NCBI GenBank assembly: GCA_021845645.1
Contig: JAJZVM010000062.1
Span: forward strand, 1 to 22,128
Direction of reading: 5' to 3'
Length of the DNA stretch: 22,128 bases
From: Bacillota bacterium
GTDB taxonomy: Bacteria > Bacillota_E > JAJZYS01 > JAJYTV01
Part shown: in pieces, positions 1-7,305 of the stretch
How positions within the stretch are numbered: position 1 is the first letter of the stretch
How the letters are laid out: every line of letters begins with the position of its first letter
Notes under the pieces: generated by a model
What the model was told of the DNA's origin: nothing
Seen by the model: only the letters and a program-made list of their open reading frames with translations
The model's database searches: none
Translations under genes and position numbers: made by a program

Positions 1-265
1 CGGTCGCGTTGCTGGTGCCCGCCCAGGCGTCGATTTCGGTCGCGAGGTCGTTGGCGATGGTGGACGTTACTCCGCCCGCCATCTCCGCGCTACGCAGGCT
101 TGCGTAGGCTTGTCCCACCAGAAGGGAACGGAGCCCGATCAGGTGCGCTGTCTCCGCGCCGCCGAAGGCAAGCAGGAGCAGAAGCGGCATGAGCATGGCC
201 ACGGCCAGGAATGCGCTCAGATCGCCCCGTGCGTCCGTCAGCTGCTGATGGGCACGGCGAGCCAC
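1..265 (-). CDS. TadE-like or pilin-like small membrane protein, 3' part cut by window edge
   Basis: Reading on the minus strand, a frame opens with GTG at 265 and runs off the left edge without a stop (88 residues seen). It overlaps the end of the preceding pilin-like gene by 28 bases. Residues 13-17 are RGDLS, directly followed by one hydrophobic segment (about 17-36, LAVAMLMPLLLLLAFGG), then a polar part with ETAHLIGLRSLLVGQAYAS. A short basic leader, a Gly-acidic step and a single N-terminal membrane segment is the layout of TadE/Flp-type pseudopilins, and the same RGDLS motif sits at the same point in the neighbour. The start is uncertain: no good Shine-Dalgarno is seen, so translation may be coupled to the upstream gene or begin at an internal GTG. 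Family assignment is an inference from architecture. Confidence 0.5.
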   Translation of the reverse strand, partial: MARRAHQQLTDARGDLSAFLAVAMLMPLLLLLAFGGAETAHLIGLRSLLVGQAYASLRSAEMAGGVTSTIANDLATEIDAWAGTSNAT

Positions 266-438
266 TGGTTGACGATGTCGCTGAGCTTCGTGCCGGCACC
301 CGTGAAGGCGACCATCACGACACCGGTAAGGGAGAGCGCGGCCAGTGCCAGGATGCCTTGGGCGAGGTAGGTCGAGAGATCTCCGCGCTCGTCTTTGAGA
401 ATTGCAGCAAGCTTGACCCGCAGGAACGTGTACCACAT
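238..438 (-). CDS. Flp-like small pilin
   Basis: A 66-residue protein. The ATG at 438 is chosen over a longer ATG at 495 because AAAGGGG lies about 8 bases before it. It has a charged leader (residues 1-19, ending KDERG), then DLSTY and one hydrophobic helix (about 24-47), then GTKLSDIVNQWL, which resembles the tail of Flp pilins (ALGTNLS-like). Flp pilins are processed by a TadV/CpaA-type peptidase after a Gly and normally carry Glu at +5. Here the Gly is residue 19, +1 is Asp and +5 is Tyr, so processing, if any, is atypical. It is followed by a TadE-like gene with the same RGDLS step. It would be the subunit, or a minor subunit, of a pilus assembled by the CpaF/TadB/TadC proteins at 12300-14574. 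A conserved box sits upstream. Confidence 0.6.
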   Translation of the reverse strand: MWYTFLRVKLAAILKDERGDLSTYLAQGILALAALSLTGVVMVAFTGAGTKLSDIVNQWLAVPISS

Positions 439-494
439 TCGGACTGCCCCTTTCTCGTCGCGTCGGCGACGGACTAGAAGTTCGAGCAGCAACA

Positions 495-518
495 TCCATA
501 TCCTACCAACGGGTGTTC
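495..518 (-). promoter_or_regulatory. Conserved box upstream of the pilin genes (site 1 of 3)
   Basis: On the plus strand this holds TCCTACCAA, four bases, then TGTTC (501-518). On the sense strand of the pilin genes it reads GAACA-N4-TTGGTAGGA. The same 14 fixed positions with the same spacing occur at 17779-17796 and 21063-21080, in both cases upstream of minus-strand pilus/secretion genes. The core ends 62 bases before the pilin start at 438. It is probably an activator site or part of an alternative promoter. The left arm of the palindrome seen at the ssb site is not kept here. Confidence 0.55.
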
Positions 519-898
519 TGGAGCATCAGTTCTTTTGCACGGCGTTGCCATAGTGGATGGGGGACGGACAGACGAACGGGAACGTCCCAGACGCTCTTCC
601 GGGCCGTGTGTGGGCGAGTCGAGGAGATGGGTTGGACAAGGCGTGCTTCCGACGCTCAGGTGTTACGCGCTGCAAGAGTCGACGCAGGACATCCCTACGT
701 CATCGCGAGAACGAGTGTTGCGGAAACGGAGGTTGCCGTGCCGTAGGGATATGACAAGATGCGCTGCATCCTCGTCGACGCAGTGCCTGAGTTCCTTGGC
801 GAACGTCGCTCTTTGCGGCGCCAGCACGGAATGATCTATCAGAATTCTGCGGCCGCGACTCGGAAAGATGAGGCTCCTGCCGCAACTCGTCGCCAGAT
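519..898. other. Gene-poor stretch
   Basis: No convincing coding frame is seen. The open frames here lack good start signals and have compositions typical of chance frames in GC-rich DNA. No tRNA-like or repeat structure was recognised. Confidence 0.4.
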
Positions 899-1228
899 TC
901 AGGGCCCGTCTCTCCCCACGGATCGGGGCTCGAGGGTGCACCACGCGATGACGGCCAGCTGTGGCGATCCGTCGGGTGACGGCACCGTTTGGCACACGTA
1001 GACGGGCACCGATCTGCCGTCCGCCTCCCAGGGCCATGCGCTCGCCAAGCGGGGGACAAGCACGACCGTTGCCACCTTGTCCGAACCGATACCCGTCGGA
1101 AGCGGGGGCGATACCCTGGCCGCCAGGAGGTTGTCGCGTCCGAGAGCGGCGACCCGCCCCTCGATGTGGCACGCGATGGGTTCCTTGGCGCCGTTGCAAA
1201 GCAGAACGAATTCCGCTGGAGTTGCCAT
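899..1228 (-). CDS. Unknown small protein, beta-rich, possibly PilZ-like
   Basis: A 109-residue frame starting with ATG at 1228, with a purine-rich stretch (GGAGTGACGGAAGGGGG) just upstream. The protein has alternating hydrophobic strands (EFVLLC, IACHIEGRVAAL, NLLAARV, KVATVVLVP, VPVYVCQTV, QLAVIAWC) and no membrane segment or signal peptide. I do not recognise the family. The strand pattern, with GRVAALGRDNLLAARV followed by PLPTG, faintly recalls a PilZ domain, but the arginine and D/NxSxxG signature residues of PilZ are not clear. It stands alone, divergent from tldD and upstream (on its own strand) of the pilin pair. Confidence 0.5.
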   Translation of the reverse strand: MATPAEFVLLCNGAKEPIACHIEGRVAALGRDNLLAARVSPPLPTGIGSDKVATVVLVPRLASAWPWEADGRSVPVYVCQTVPSPDGSPQLAVIAWCTLEPRSVGRDGP

Positions 1229-1319
1229 GCCCCGCCCCCTTCCGTCACTCCTCCCTGCATACGCTCGGGGAAGTCGATCGGTGCTGGCGCGATCGTGCCC
1301 GCTCTGCCCTGATCCGCAG

Positions 1320-1339
1320 TGGCCGTTGGGCCAATTTTT
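1320..1339 (+). terminator. Weak terminator-like hairpin before tldD
   Basis: TGGCC-GTTG-GGCCA forms a 5-bp stem followed by ATTTTT. It ends about 125 bases before the tldD start and has no obvious plus-strand gene before it. It could be a leader attenuator or chance. Confidence 0.25.
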
Positions 1340-1464
1340 GTAAGACGCTGCAGGCGCGGTGGACCTTCTCGCGGAAGATACAGGTGTTGCTTGAACAGCA
1401 TCTCCGCCCTGGGGCGGAGGGAAAATGGCACCTCAGTTCGGGGCGCCGGAGGGAGTGACGTAAG

Positions 1465-2760
1465 ATGGAGGCCGGCAGAGTTCTGCTCGAAAGGGCTGCA
1501 GAAGGGGCCACGCGCGGCCGCTGGGTCTCCATGTCGCGCGCCAAGGGCCTGGCGATCACCGCGATGGGCCCGACGGTGGAGATCAGGCAGGATCCACCAC
1601 GCGAGGGTACCGTAGTGCGCGAGGTGCGGGACGGCGTCCAGCGGGAATGGGCCACCCCTGGCTGGCGGCCGGATTGGGCCCAAGGCGGCGCACCCGTGGA
1701 GACGTTCGAGTGGACCGGGCAGCGGCCAGTAGAGGATGTCACGCTGGAGGAGAAACTTCAGGCGGTCACTCGCCTGCGGGACCGCCTGCAAGGCCGCGAT
1801 CCGCGCATCGTCCAGGTGATGGTGCGCTATCAGGAACTCGTCGAGGAGAATCGCGTCTCCACCGAGGCGTTCGATCGGCGCAGCCGCGTAGGACGGGTGC
1901 ACTTTGTCGCGCACCTCGTCGTTCACCAGGATGGCCACAGCGAGTATGACTACATGGGCCGTGGCGAAATAGGCGGCTTCGAACTGGCCGCCTTTGAGGA
2001 CGCCCAGATCGACCGGTTGGTCGAGCAGGCTCTGCGCCTCTTGGAGGCCAAGCCGATCGAGCCCGGCACCTACAAGGTCGTGACGCACCCCGAGGTTTCC
2101 GGCGTGTTGGCGCACGAGGCCTTCGGCCACGGCGTCGAGATGGATCTCTTTCTGTCCGATCGTGCCCGCGCGCAGCGTTACATCGACCAGCGTGTCGGCA
2201 GCGAATTCGCCACCATCATCGACGACCCCACACTGCCGGGTGGCTTCGGCGGCTATCCGTTCGATGACGACGGCATGCTGGCCGGCCCGCATGTCATCCT
2301 CGACCACGGCATCCTCAAGGGAGGACTTGCCGACGCCGACGCGGCCATGGCCCTGCATGTCCCTTCCGGCAACGGCCGGCGTCAAGACTACAGCCGCAAG
2401 GTTTATCCCCGCATGTCCAACACCTACTTCCAGCCGGGTACGAGCAGTCCTGAAGATTTGATCGCAGGGGTCGAGCGCGGCGTCTACCTCCAGCGCGTGG
2501 AGTCAGGCATGGAGGATCCCCGGAACTGGGGTCTGCAGGTCACCTGCCACTACGGGGAGGAGATCAGGGACGGACGTCTCACGGGCAAGCTTTACCGCAC
2601 GCTCGGCATGACGGGCTACGTGCCCGAAGTGCTGCACAGCATCGACGGCGCCGCCAGCGACTTTGCGATGTGGCCGGGCCACTGCGGGAAGGGGTGGAAG
2701 GAATGGCTGACCAACGGAACGGGCGGACCGCACCTCCGCATGACGGCGAGGCTCGGATGA
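1465..2760 (+). CDS. tldD: TldD-family metalloprotease
   Basis: A 431-residue protein of the TldD/PmbA (U62) family. TldD is the zinc-bearing subunit of the cytosolic TldD-TldE protease, which degrades unfolded peptides and matures some peptide natural products. The zinc motif HEAFGHGVE lies at residues 217-225 (His217, Glu218, His222), and the conserved GHCGKG with its cysteine is near the C-terminus. The start at ATG 1465 is preceded by GGAGGG about 11 bases upstream. The protein is shorter than E. coli TldD (about 480 residues); the N-terminal region looks reduced and the beginning of the family (the charged helix plus strand) is hard to align, while the catalytic half is intact. Its stop overlaps the tldE start (ATGA), so the two are translated together. 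Confidence 0.95.
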   Translation: MEAGRVLLERAAEGATRGRWVSMSRAKGLAITAMGPTVEIRQDPPREGTVVREVRDGVQREWATPGWRPDWAQGGAPVETFEWTGQRPVEDVTLEEKLQAVTRLRDRLQGRDPRIVQVMVRYQELVEENRVSTEAFDRRSRVGRVHFVAHLVVHQDGHSEYDYMGRGEIGGFELAAFEDAQIDRLVEQALRLLEAKPIEPGTYKVVTHPEVSGVLAHEAFGHGVEMDLFLSDRARAQRYIDQRVGSEFATIIDDPTLPGGFGGYPFDDDGMLAGPHVILDHGILKGGLADADAAMALHVPSGNGRRQDYSRKVYPRMSNTYFQPGTSSPEDLIAGVERGVYLQRVESGMEDPRNWGLQVTCHYGEEIRDGRLTGKLYRTLGMTGYVPEVLHSIDGAASDFAMWPGHCGKGWKEWLTNGTGGPHLRMTARLG

Positions 2761-4019
2761 GCGTCGCGATGCCCAGGGAGGCGGCGGAGGCCTCCGAGTG
2801 GGTCCTGACCAGTACCAGCGGCGTTGAGACGCAGCTTTACTGGCGACTGGGTGCCCTCCACGCCGAGCGCGAGGTCGCGACGATCACCCATGAACTCGTG
2901 CTCTATCGGGATATGGACGGAAAGCGGGGATCAGCTTCAGCCCAACTCGCCGGTGACGTCGGCGACGGCGGGCGGGTGCGCACGGCCCTGACAGCTGCAG
3001 GCCTCGCCCTCAATCCGCCGTACCACCTGCCACATGGTCCGGCAAGTTACCCCGAGATCCCGTTGGGCGGGGAGGAGATGCCAGGGCGCCAGGCACTGGA
3101 GGCTTGGCAGGTGGAGGTTCTGCGCCAAATCGGGCGTGCCGGGGCCAAGGCCTCGCATCTCGAACTGTTTGCGGGACGCCACGAGACCAACGTCCAGTCG
3201 TCGAACGGGCGAGGCCACGGGTGGCAGGGCGATCGCTTCCTCGTGGACCTGGTCGTGGCCTCGGGCGAAGGGGACGCCTCCAGCGAGTTCCGTCTGATGC
3301 GTGAGGGAAGGATCTTGCAGCAACTCCTGCCCGACGCCGCCCTCGACCGGGCGCTGCAGGCTGTCCGGGACCGTGCGCGGGCAGTCCTGCCCCCAACCGG
3401 CCGCATGCCTGTCGTCCTGCCGGCGAGCGAGCTCGAGACCCTGCTCTTCGCGGTGAACATGCACACGAACGCCCAGTTCCTCGTCACGGGCATGCTTCAG
3501 AAGAAGGTTGGGGACGCGTTGATCGAGACCGAGGGCGATGCCATCCGCATCGCGAGCGATCCGCTGCGTCCCTTCGGCGTCGCCTCCGCCCCGACAGACG
3601 GCTCCACGGTACCGGCGAGACGGCTTGAGCTGCTCGACGACGGCGTGATTCGCAACATGCATGCCGACGTGCAGTTCGGCGCCTATCTCGGGACCGAGCC
3701 GACAGGGCCCGTGGGCACACTGGTTTGGCAGCCCGGTACCGCGCCAGCTGCCGATCTGCTCTCAGACGGACCGGTGCTCGAGGTGCTGGCATTCTCGGCG
3801 CTCATGCCCGATCCCATGACGGGCTCCTTTGCGGCCGAGATCAAGATGGGCTACCTGCACCGCAACGGCGAACGCATTCCAGTCGCGCAGGGCAGCGTGA
3901 CGGGCAATGTCTTCGAGGCTCTGGCACGCTGCCGGTTGTCGCGCGAGACGGAGGAGGGCAAGGGCTATTTTGGGCCTGCGCAGGTTCGTTTCGAGCAGCT
4001 TCAGGTGGCGGGCGCGTGA
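2757..4019 (+). CDS. tldE: TldE/PmbA-family partner of TldD
   Basis: A 420-residue protein with the TldE/PmbA fold. It lacks the HExxxH zinc motif, as expected for the non-catalytic partner that forms the heterodimer with TldD. Family features include ETNVQSSNGRGHGWQGDRFLVDLVV-type text near the middle, the segment LLFAVNMHTNAQFLVTGML, and a C-terminal FAAEIKMGYLHRNGERIPVAQGSVTGNVFE-type stretch. The start is taken at the ATG overlapping the tldD stop (ATGA). An open frame extends 29 codons further upstream inside tldD but has no start signal. The strict pairing with tldD supports a two-subunit protease. Confidence 0.93.
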   Translation: MSVAMPREAAEASEWVLTSTSGVETQLYWRLGALHAEREVATITHELVLYRDMDGKRGSASAQLAGDVGDGGRVRTALTAAGLALNPPYHLPHGPASYPEIPLGGEEMPGRQALEAWQVEVLRQIGRAGAKASHLELFAGRHETNVQSSNGRGHGWQGDRFLVDLVVASGEGDASSEFRLMREGRILQQLLPDAALDRALQAVRDRARAVLPPTGRMPVVLPASELETLLFAVNMHTNAQFLVTGMLQKKVGDALIETEGDAIRIASDPLRPFGVASAPTDGSTVPARRLELLDDGVIRNMHADVQFGAYLGTEPTGPVGTLVWQPGTAPAADLLSDGPVLEVLAFSALMPDPMTGSFAAEIKMGYLHRNGERIPVAQGSVTGNVFEALARCRLSRETEEGKGYFGPAQVRFEQLQVAGA

Positions 4020-4028
4020 ATAGGGCGG

Positions 4029-4046
4029 GGCGCTGAGAAGAGCGCC
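4029..4046 (+). terminator. Hairpin after tldE
   Basis: GGCGCT-GAGAAG-AGCGCC is a perfect 6-bp stem with a 6-base loop, ten bases after the tldE stop. There is no T-run, so termination is uncertain. Confidence 0.25.
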
Positions 4047-4187
4047 GAACTGCGCTTACGGGAGAGATTTTGCCGGCAATGCGCGAAGCGGGGATGTGGG
4101 AGTGTCCTTGACCGGAGTCCTCGTCGGGCACGGGGCCGTGTCCACCGTACGTCCATGACGGGGAGCCAGCGAAAGGGGGAGGCAATA

Positions 4188-5297
4188 ATGCCCGACGGGA
4201 AGCGGCCCAAAGGCTCATGTCTCGCAGTACAGGTGACGCCGGGACAGGCGCACAGCGCCAGGATCGGCTACGAGCCCCGGCAGGAGCCGGGCCAGGGAGA
4301 AGTGGCCCTCACAGTGCTCGAGTGTGGCATCTGCGGTACCGACGCGGAGATCGAACAAGGACTCTACGGTGCCGCGCCGCCAGGCGAAGACCACCTGGTG
4401 CCGGGACACGAGTCGCTCTGCGAAGTGGCGGCTCTGGGACCGGGCGTGACCGGCTTCTCACCCGGCGACCTTGCGGTGCCCATCGTGCGGCGGCCCTGCC
4501 CGGAGAACTGCGATCCCTGCAGTCGTGGGCGATGGGACATGTGCCTCACGGGCCACTACGCGGAGCGTGGCATCTCGCGCCTGCACGGCATGCTGCGCGA
4601 ATGCCTGACCGACGAGGCGGCCCGCTGCGTGCAGGTGCCCAAGGACCTTCGTGGGGTAGGAGTACTCGTTGAGCCGCTTAGCATCGTGGAGAAGGCGATC
4701 GGCGAGACGATGCTGATCCAGGAGCGCAGGGGTGTCCGGCCGTTGCGGGCGCTCGTCACGGGAGCCGGGCCGATCGGACTGCTCGCGACGCTGTGCTTGC
4801 GCAGCCGAGGTCTTGAGGTCACCGTGCTTGACCAGCGACCGCAGGCAAGCCCCAAGGCTCGCATCGCGACGGCGGCCGGGGCCCGCTACATAGATGACCT
4901 GCAAGAGCCTCTCGAGCGCGCGACAGCTGGCGAGGCGTTCGACCTGGTGCTTGAGGCAAGCGGTTTCGCGCCGCTTGTGTTTCGTGCGCTGCGCCGTCTC
5001 GGGCGCAACGGCGCCATGGTGCTGACAGGTGTCACGGCGGGCCACCACACCATCCCGATCGATGTCGATGCCATGAACCAGGAGATGGTCCTTGAGAACC
5101 AGGTGCTGTTCGGCTCGGTAAATGCGGCAAGGCAGCACTACGAGTCCGCCGTTCAGGACCTGCTCGCCTGGGAGACGGATTTCCCGGGCCTCGCCGGGCA
5201 GCTCATCACCGCCCGCCATCCGCTTGGGTCGTTCCAGGAGGCGCTCTCGAAGGACTCGGATGGCATCAAGTCGGTGGTGGAGGTGACGGGCTCGTGA
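4188..5297 (+). CDS. Zinc-dependent glucose 1-dehydrogenase (MDR family)
   Basis: A 369-residue medium-chain dehydrogenase resembling the glucose dehydrogenases of Sulfolobus and Thermoplasma, which oxidise glucose to gluconolactone with NAD(P)+. Catalytic zinc ligands are visible as CGICGTD (46-52, Cys49), GHE (73-75) and Glu162 in VEPLSI. The structural zinc loop is CPENCDPCSRGRWDMC (104-119), with cysteines 104, 108, 111 and 119. The Rossmann glycine motif is GAGPIGLLA (192-200). Start: ATG 4188 has AAAGGGGGAGG seven bases upstream, better than the in-frame ATG at 4155. Its stop overlaps the GTG of the GH15 gene, so glucose made by that enzyme is its likely substrate. Other aldoses cannot be excluded. 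Cofactor preference is not clear from the sequence after the second Rossmann strand (VLDQRP). Confidence 0.92.
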   Translation: MPDGKRPKGSCLAVQVTPGQAHSARIGYEPRQEPGQGEVALTVLECGICGTDAEIEQGLYGAAPPGEDHLVPGHESLCEVAALGPGVTGFSPGDLAVPIVRRPCPENCDPCSRGRWDMCLTGHYAERGISRLHGMLRECLTDEAARCVQVPKDLRGVGVLVEPLSIVEKAIGETMLIQERRGVRPLRALVTGAGPIGLLATLCLRSRGLEVTVLDQRPQASPKARIATAAGARYIDDLQEPLERATAGEAFDLVLEASGFAPLVFRALRRLGRNGAMVLTGVTAGHHTIPIDVDAMNQEMVLENQVLFGSVNAARQHYESAVQDLLAWETDFPGLAGQLITARHPLGSFQEALSKDSDGIKSVVEVTGS

Positions 5298-7120
5298 AGT
5301 TCTACGGCTTTATCTCGAACGGCAGCACCGCGGCCCTCATCGACCCTTACGGGTCCGTGGACTGGCTGCCATTGCCGCGCTTCGACAGCCCTTCCGTCTT
5401 CACGCGTCTTCTCGGCGGCGATGACGCGGGCATGTGCTCGATCGTGCCAACCGAAGCCTGCACGGCGAGCCAGGCCTACGTCGAGGGAACGAACATCCTG
5501 CGTACCACCCTCTCGTGCGGGAATGGGCGCCTGGAGATTACGGACTTCCTGTCCGTGGGGAGGTCAGAACTCAGGCGACTCGTGCGCAGCGACGTGCCGT
5601 TCGAAGTACACCTTAGGCCGCGCTTCGGCTATGGTCTCGTGGCGCCCGCCGTATCACCCGACAACCGAGGGGTCCTCTTTCGGAACCCCCTTGGCGAGGA
5701 GGCCCTCCTCTTTACCATCGGCAGCCACAGTGGAACGCAGGTGTTGTTTGAGGACGCTCTTTCGGGAATGTGGCGTCTGCCGAAGGGAAGCTACGATATC
5801 ATCCTGCGCTACGTCGGCGACAGCCGCCGCGATCTCACGGAAACAGCCCAAGCGGTCGCCCAGGAGGCTTTGCAGGCGGAAGAGGACCTGGCCGCGGAAA
5901 GGGAGCACCGCACCTACCAAAACAACCTGCGGTACTGGCGCAACACCACGCGCCTGAACTACGACGGTCCCTTCCGCAAGGCTGTCGAGCGTTCGCTGCT
6001 GGTGCTGCGGGGCCTTACCTATCGCACCACCGGCGCGCTCATCGCCGCTCCGACAACATCCCTGCCTGAACTGCCCGGAGGTAGCCGGCAGTGGGACTAC
6101 CGCTTCGCCTGGATCAGGGACGGCGCCTATAGCGCCGAGGCTCTGCTGTCGGCAGGCGACCGCGCGGCGACGCGGCGCTTCATCGCCTTCATGCTGGAGT
6201 GCGTCGACCTGCAGGGCAAGCCGTTCCAGGCGCCTTTCTTCCATGTCGACGGCACCCTGATCCGCGGCGAGCGCGATCTCGACTGGCTGCGGGGCTTTCT
6301 CGACTCGCGGCCCTGCCGCGAGGGCAACGCCGCGACAGGACAGCTGCAGTTGGACATCGAGGGCGATTTCCTCTGGGTCGTCTACCGCTACATCAAAGAG
6401 TCCGGTGACAAGGAGAGCCTTTCGGCCTGGTGGCAACTGATCAGGGCGATCGTCGACTGGGTTGCGGAGAACTGGCAAGTAGCCGATGCGAGCCTTTGGG
6501 AGTTCAGGGGCCAGGACGCCCAGTACACCCATTCGAAGCTGATGTGCTGGGTGGCGCTGCACTACGGGGCCGAACTGGCCACCATGGCTTCCGAAGACGC
6601 GCTCGCCCTCGCCCGCAAGTGGCAGGCGACGGCGGAGCAGGTGCGCCGGGCAATCGAGGAGAGGGGTTTCGACCACAGGTCCGGCCACTATACGCAGGCG
6701 TTCGGGGACGGCGGCAAACTCGATGCGGCCCTTCTCATGCTGCCGCTCTACGGCTACTGCGACGCCCGGGAGGAGCGCTTCGAGTCGACGCTCGCCGCGA
6801 TCGAGCGCGAACTCGTACACGGCCACTGGGTCTACCGCTACGCCTCCGACATGCTCGGCGCGGCCGCCTTTCCCTTCGTGCTCTCGACCTCGCACCTAGC
6901 AAGGGTCCACATCCTGCGCGGAGAGCTTGATCGCGCGGAGGAGCTGTTGCGCGGCCTGATCGGCAGCGCCACAGACCTCGGCCTCCTGGCCGAGCATTGC
7001 GATATGGAATCCGGCAACCCGCGCGGCAACTTCCCCCAGGCGTTCTCACACCTCGGCATTGTCATGGCCGCCGTAGAACTTGACGCTGCGCGCCAAAGGC
7101 TACGGATGGAACGCAAATAG
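5294..7120 (+). CDS. Glycoside hydrolase family 15 (glucoamylase or trehalase-like)
   Basis: A 608-residue cytosolic GH15 enzyme with no signal peptide. It has the N-terminal beta-sandwich domain (MKFYGFISNGSTAALIDPYG..., about 1-205) followed by the (alpha/alpha)6 barrel. Signature GSRQWDYRFAWIRDGAY (263-279) is present. The catalytic pair is Glu403 in LWEFRGQ and Glu567 in LLAEHCD, the latter followed by GNFPQAFSHLG. Proteins of this layout are annotated as glucoamylases, but several characterised members are trehalases, so the substrate may be trehalose, maltose or a glucan; all give free glucose. The GTG start overlaps the stop of the glucose dehydrogenase (GTGA), implying coupled translation and a shared pathway. 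Confidence 0.95.
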   Translation: MKFYGFISNGSTAALIDPYGSVDWLPLPRFDSPSVFTRLLGGDDAGMCSIVPTEACTASQAYVEGTNILRTTLSCGNGRLEITDFLSVGRSELRRLVRSDVPFEVHLRPRFGYGLVAPAVSPDNRGVLFRNPLGEEALLFTIGSHSGTQVLFEDALSGMWRLPKGSYDIILRYVGDSRRDLTETAQAVAQEALQAEEDLAAEREHRTYQNNLRYWRNTTRLNYDGPFRKAVERSLLVLRGLTYRTTGALIAAPTTSLPELPGGSRQWDYRFAWIRDGAYSAEALLSAGDRAATRRFIAFMLECVDLQGKPFQAPFFHVDGTLIRGERDLDWLRGFLDSRPCREGNAATGQLQLDIEGDFLWVVYRYIKESGDKESLSAWWQLIRAIVDWVAENWQVADASLWEFRGQDAQYTHSKLMCWVALHYGAELATMASEDALALARKWQATAEQVRRAIEERGFDHRSGHYTQAFGDGGKLDAALLMLPLYGYCDAREERFESTLAAIERELVHGHWVYRYASDMLGAAAFPFVLSTSHLARVHILRGELDRAEELLRGLIGSATDLGLLAEHCDMESGNPRGNFPQAFSHLGIVMAAVELDAARQRLRMERK

Positions 7121-7305
7121 GCTTTTTGCCAACCGCGCAGGTACGTCTGACACACCAATACGGGCAAGTGTAGCGTTCCGCAATCAAGGTGGCTCTTCTA
7201 TACTGTGGGGGCCTCCTCATGTCTCCCTGGGAAACGTGGGATAGCATCGAGAGTAGCCCCGCAACAAGCTGACTCGGCGGGCGTTCACGTAAAGGCGGGA
7301 AGTTG
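7121..7305 (+). promoter_or_regulatory. Promoter and possible structured leader of the phosphodiester glycosidase gene
   Basis: A good -10 hexamer TATACT lies at 7199-7204; the matching -35 is weak (TTCCGC at 7176-7181 with a 17-base spacer). The roughly 90-base leader after it holds possible pairings, for example GCCCCGC near 7256 with GCGGGC near 7281, and the string GGGAAACGTGGGATAG. AAAGGCGGG provides the ribosome site. No known riboswitch could be matched. Confidence 0.3.

Noticed and set aside
700..2385. Long 561-codon open frame on the minus strand
   Set aside because: It is antisense to tldD; its composition is that of a shadow frame in GC-rich DNA and tldD has clear family motifs.
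5490..5505. Fourth copy of the regulatory box (GAACATCCTGC)
   Set aside because: Only the first arm matches by chance; it lies inside the GH15 coding region and the rest of the motif is missing.
5654..6895. 413-codon minus-strand frame
   Set aside because: Antisense to the GH15 gene, whose catalytic motifs are intact.
7220..7290. Cobalamin riboswitch
   Set aside because: Only a fragment resembling the B12 box region is present; the upstream and downstream conserved helices could not be found.
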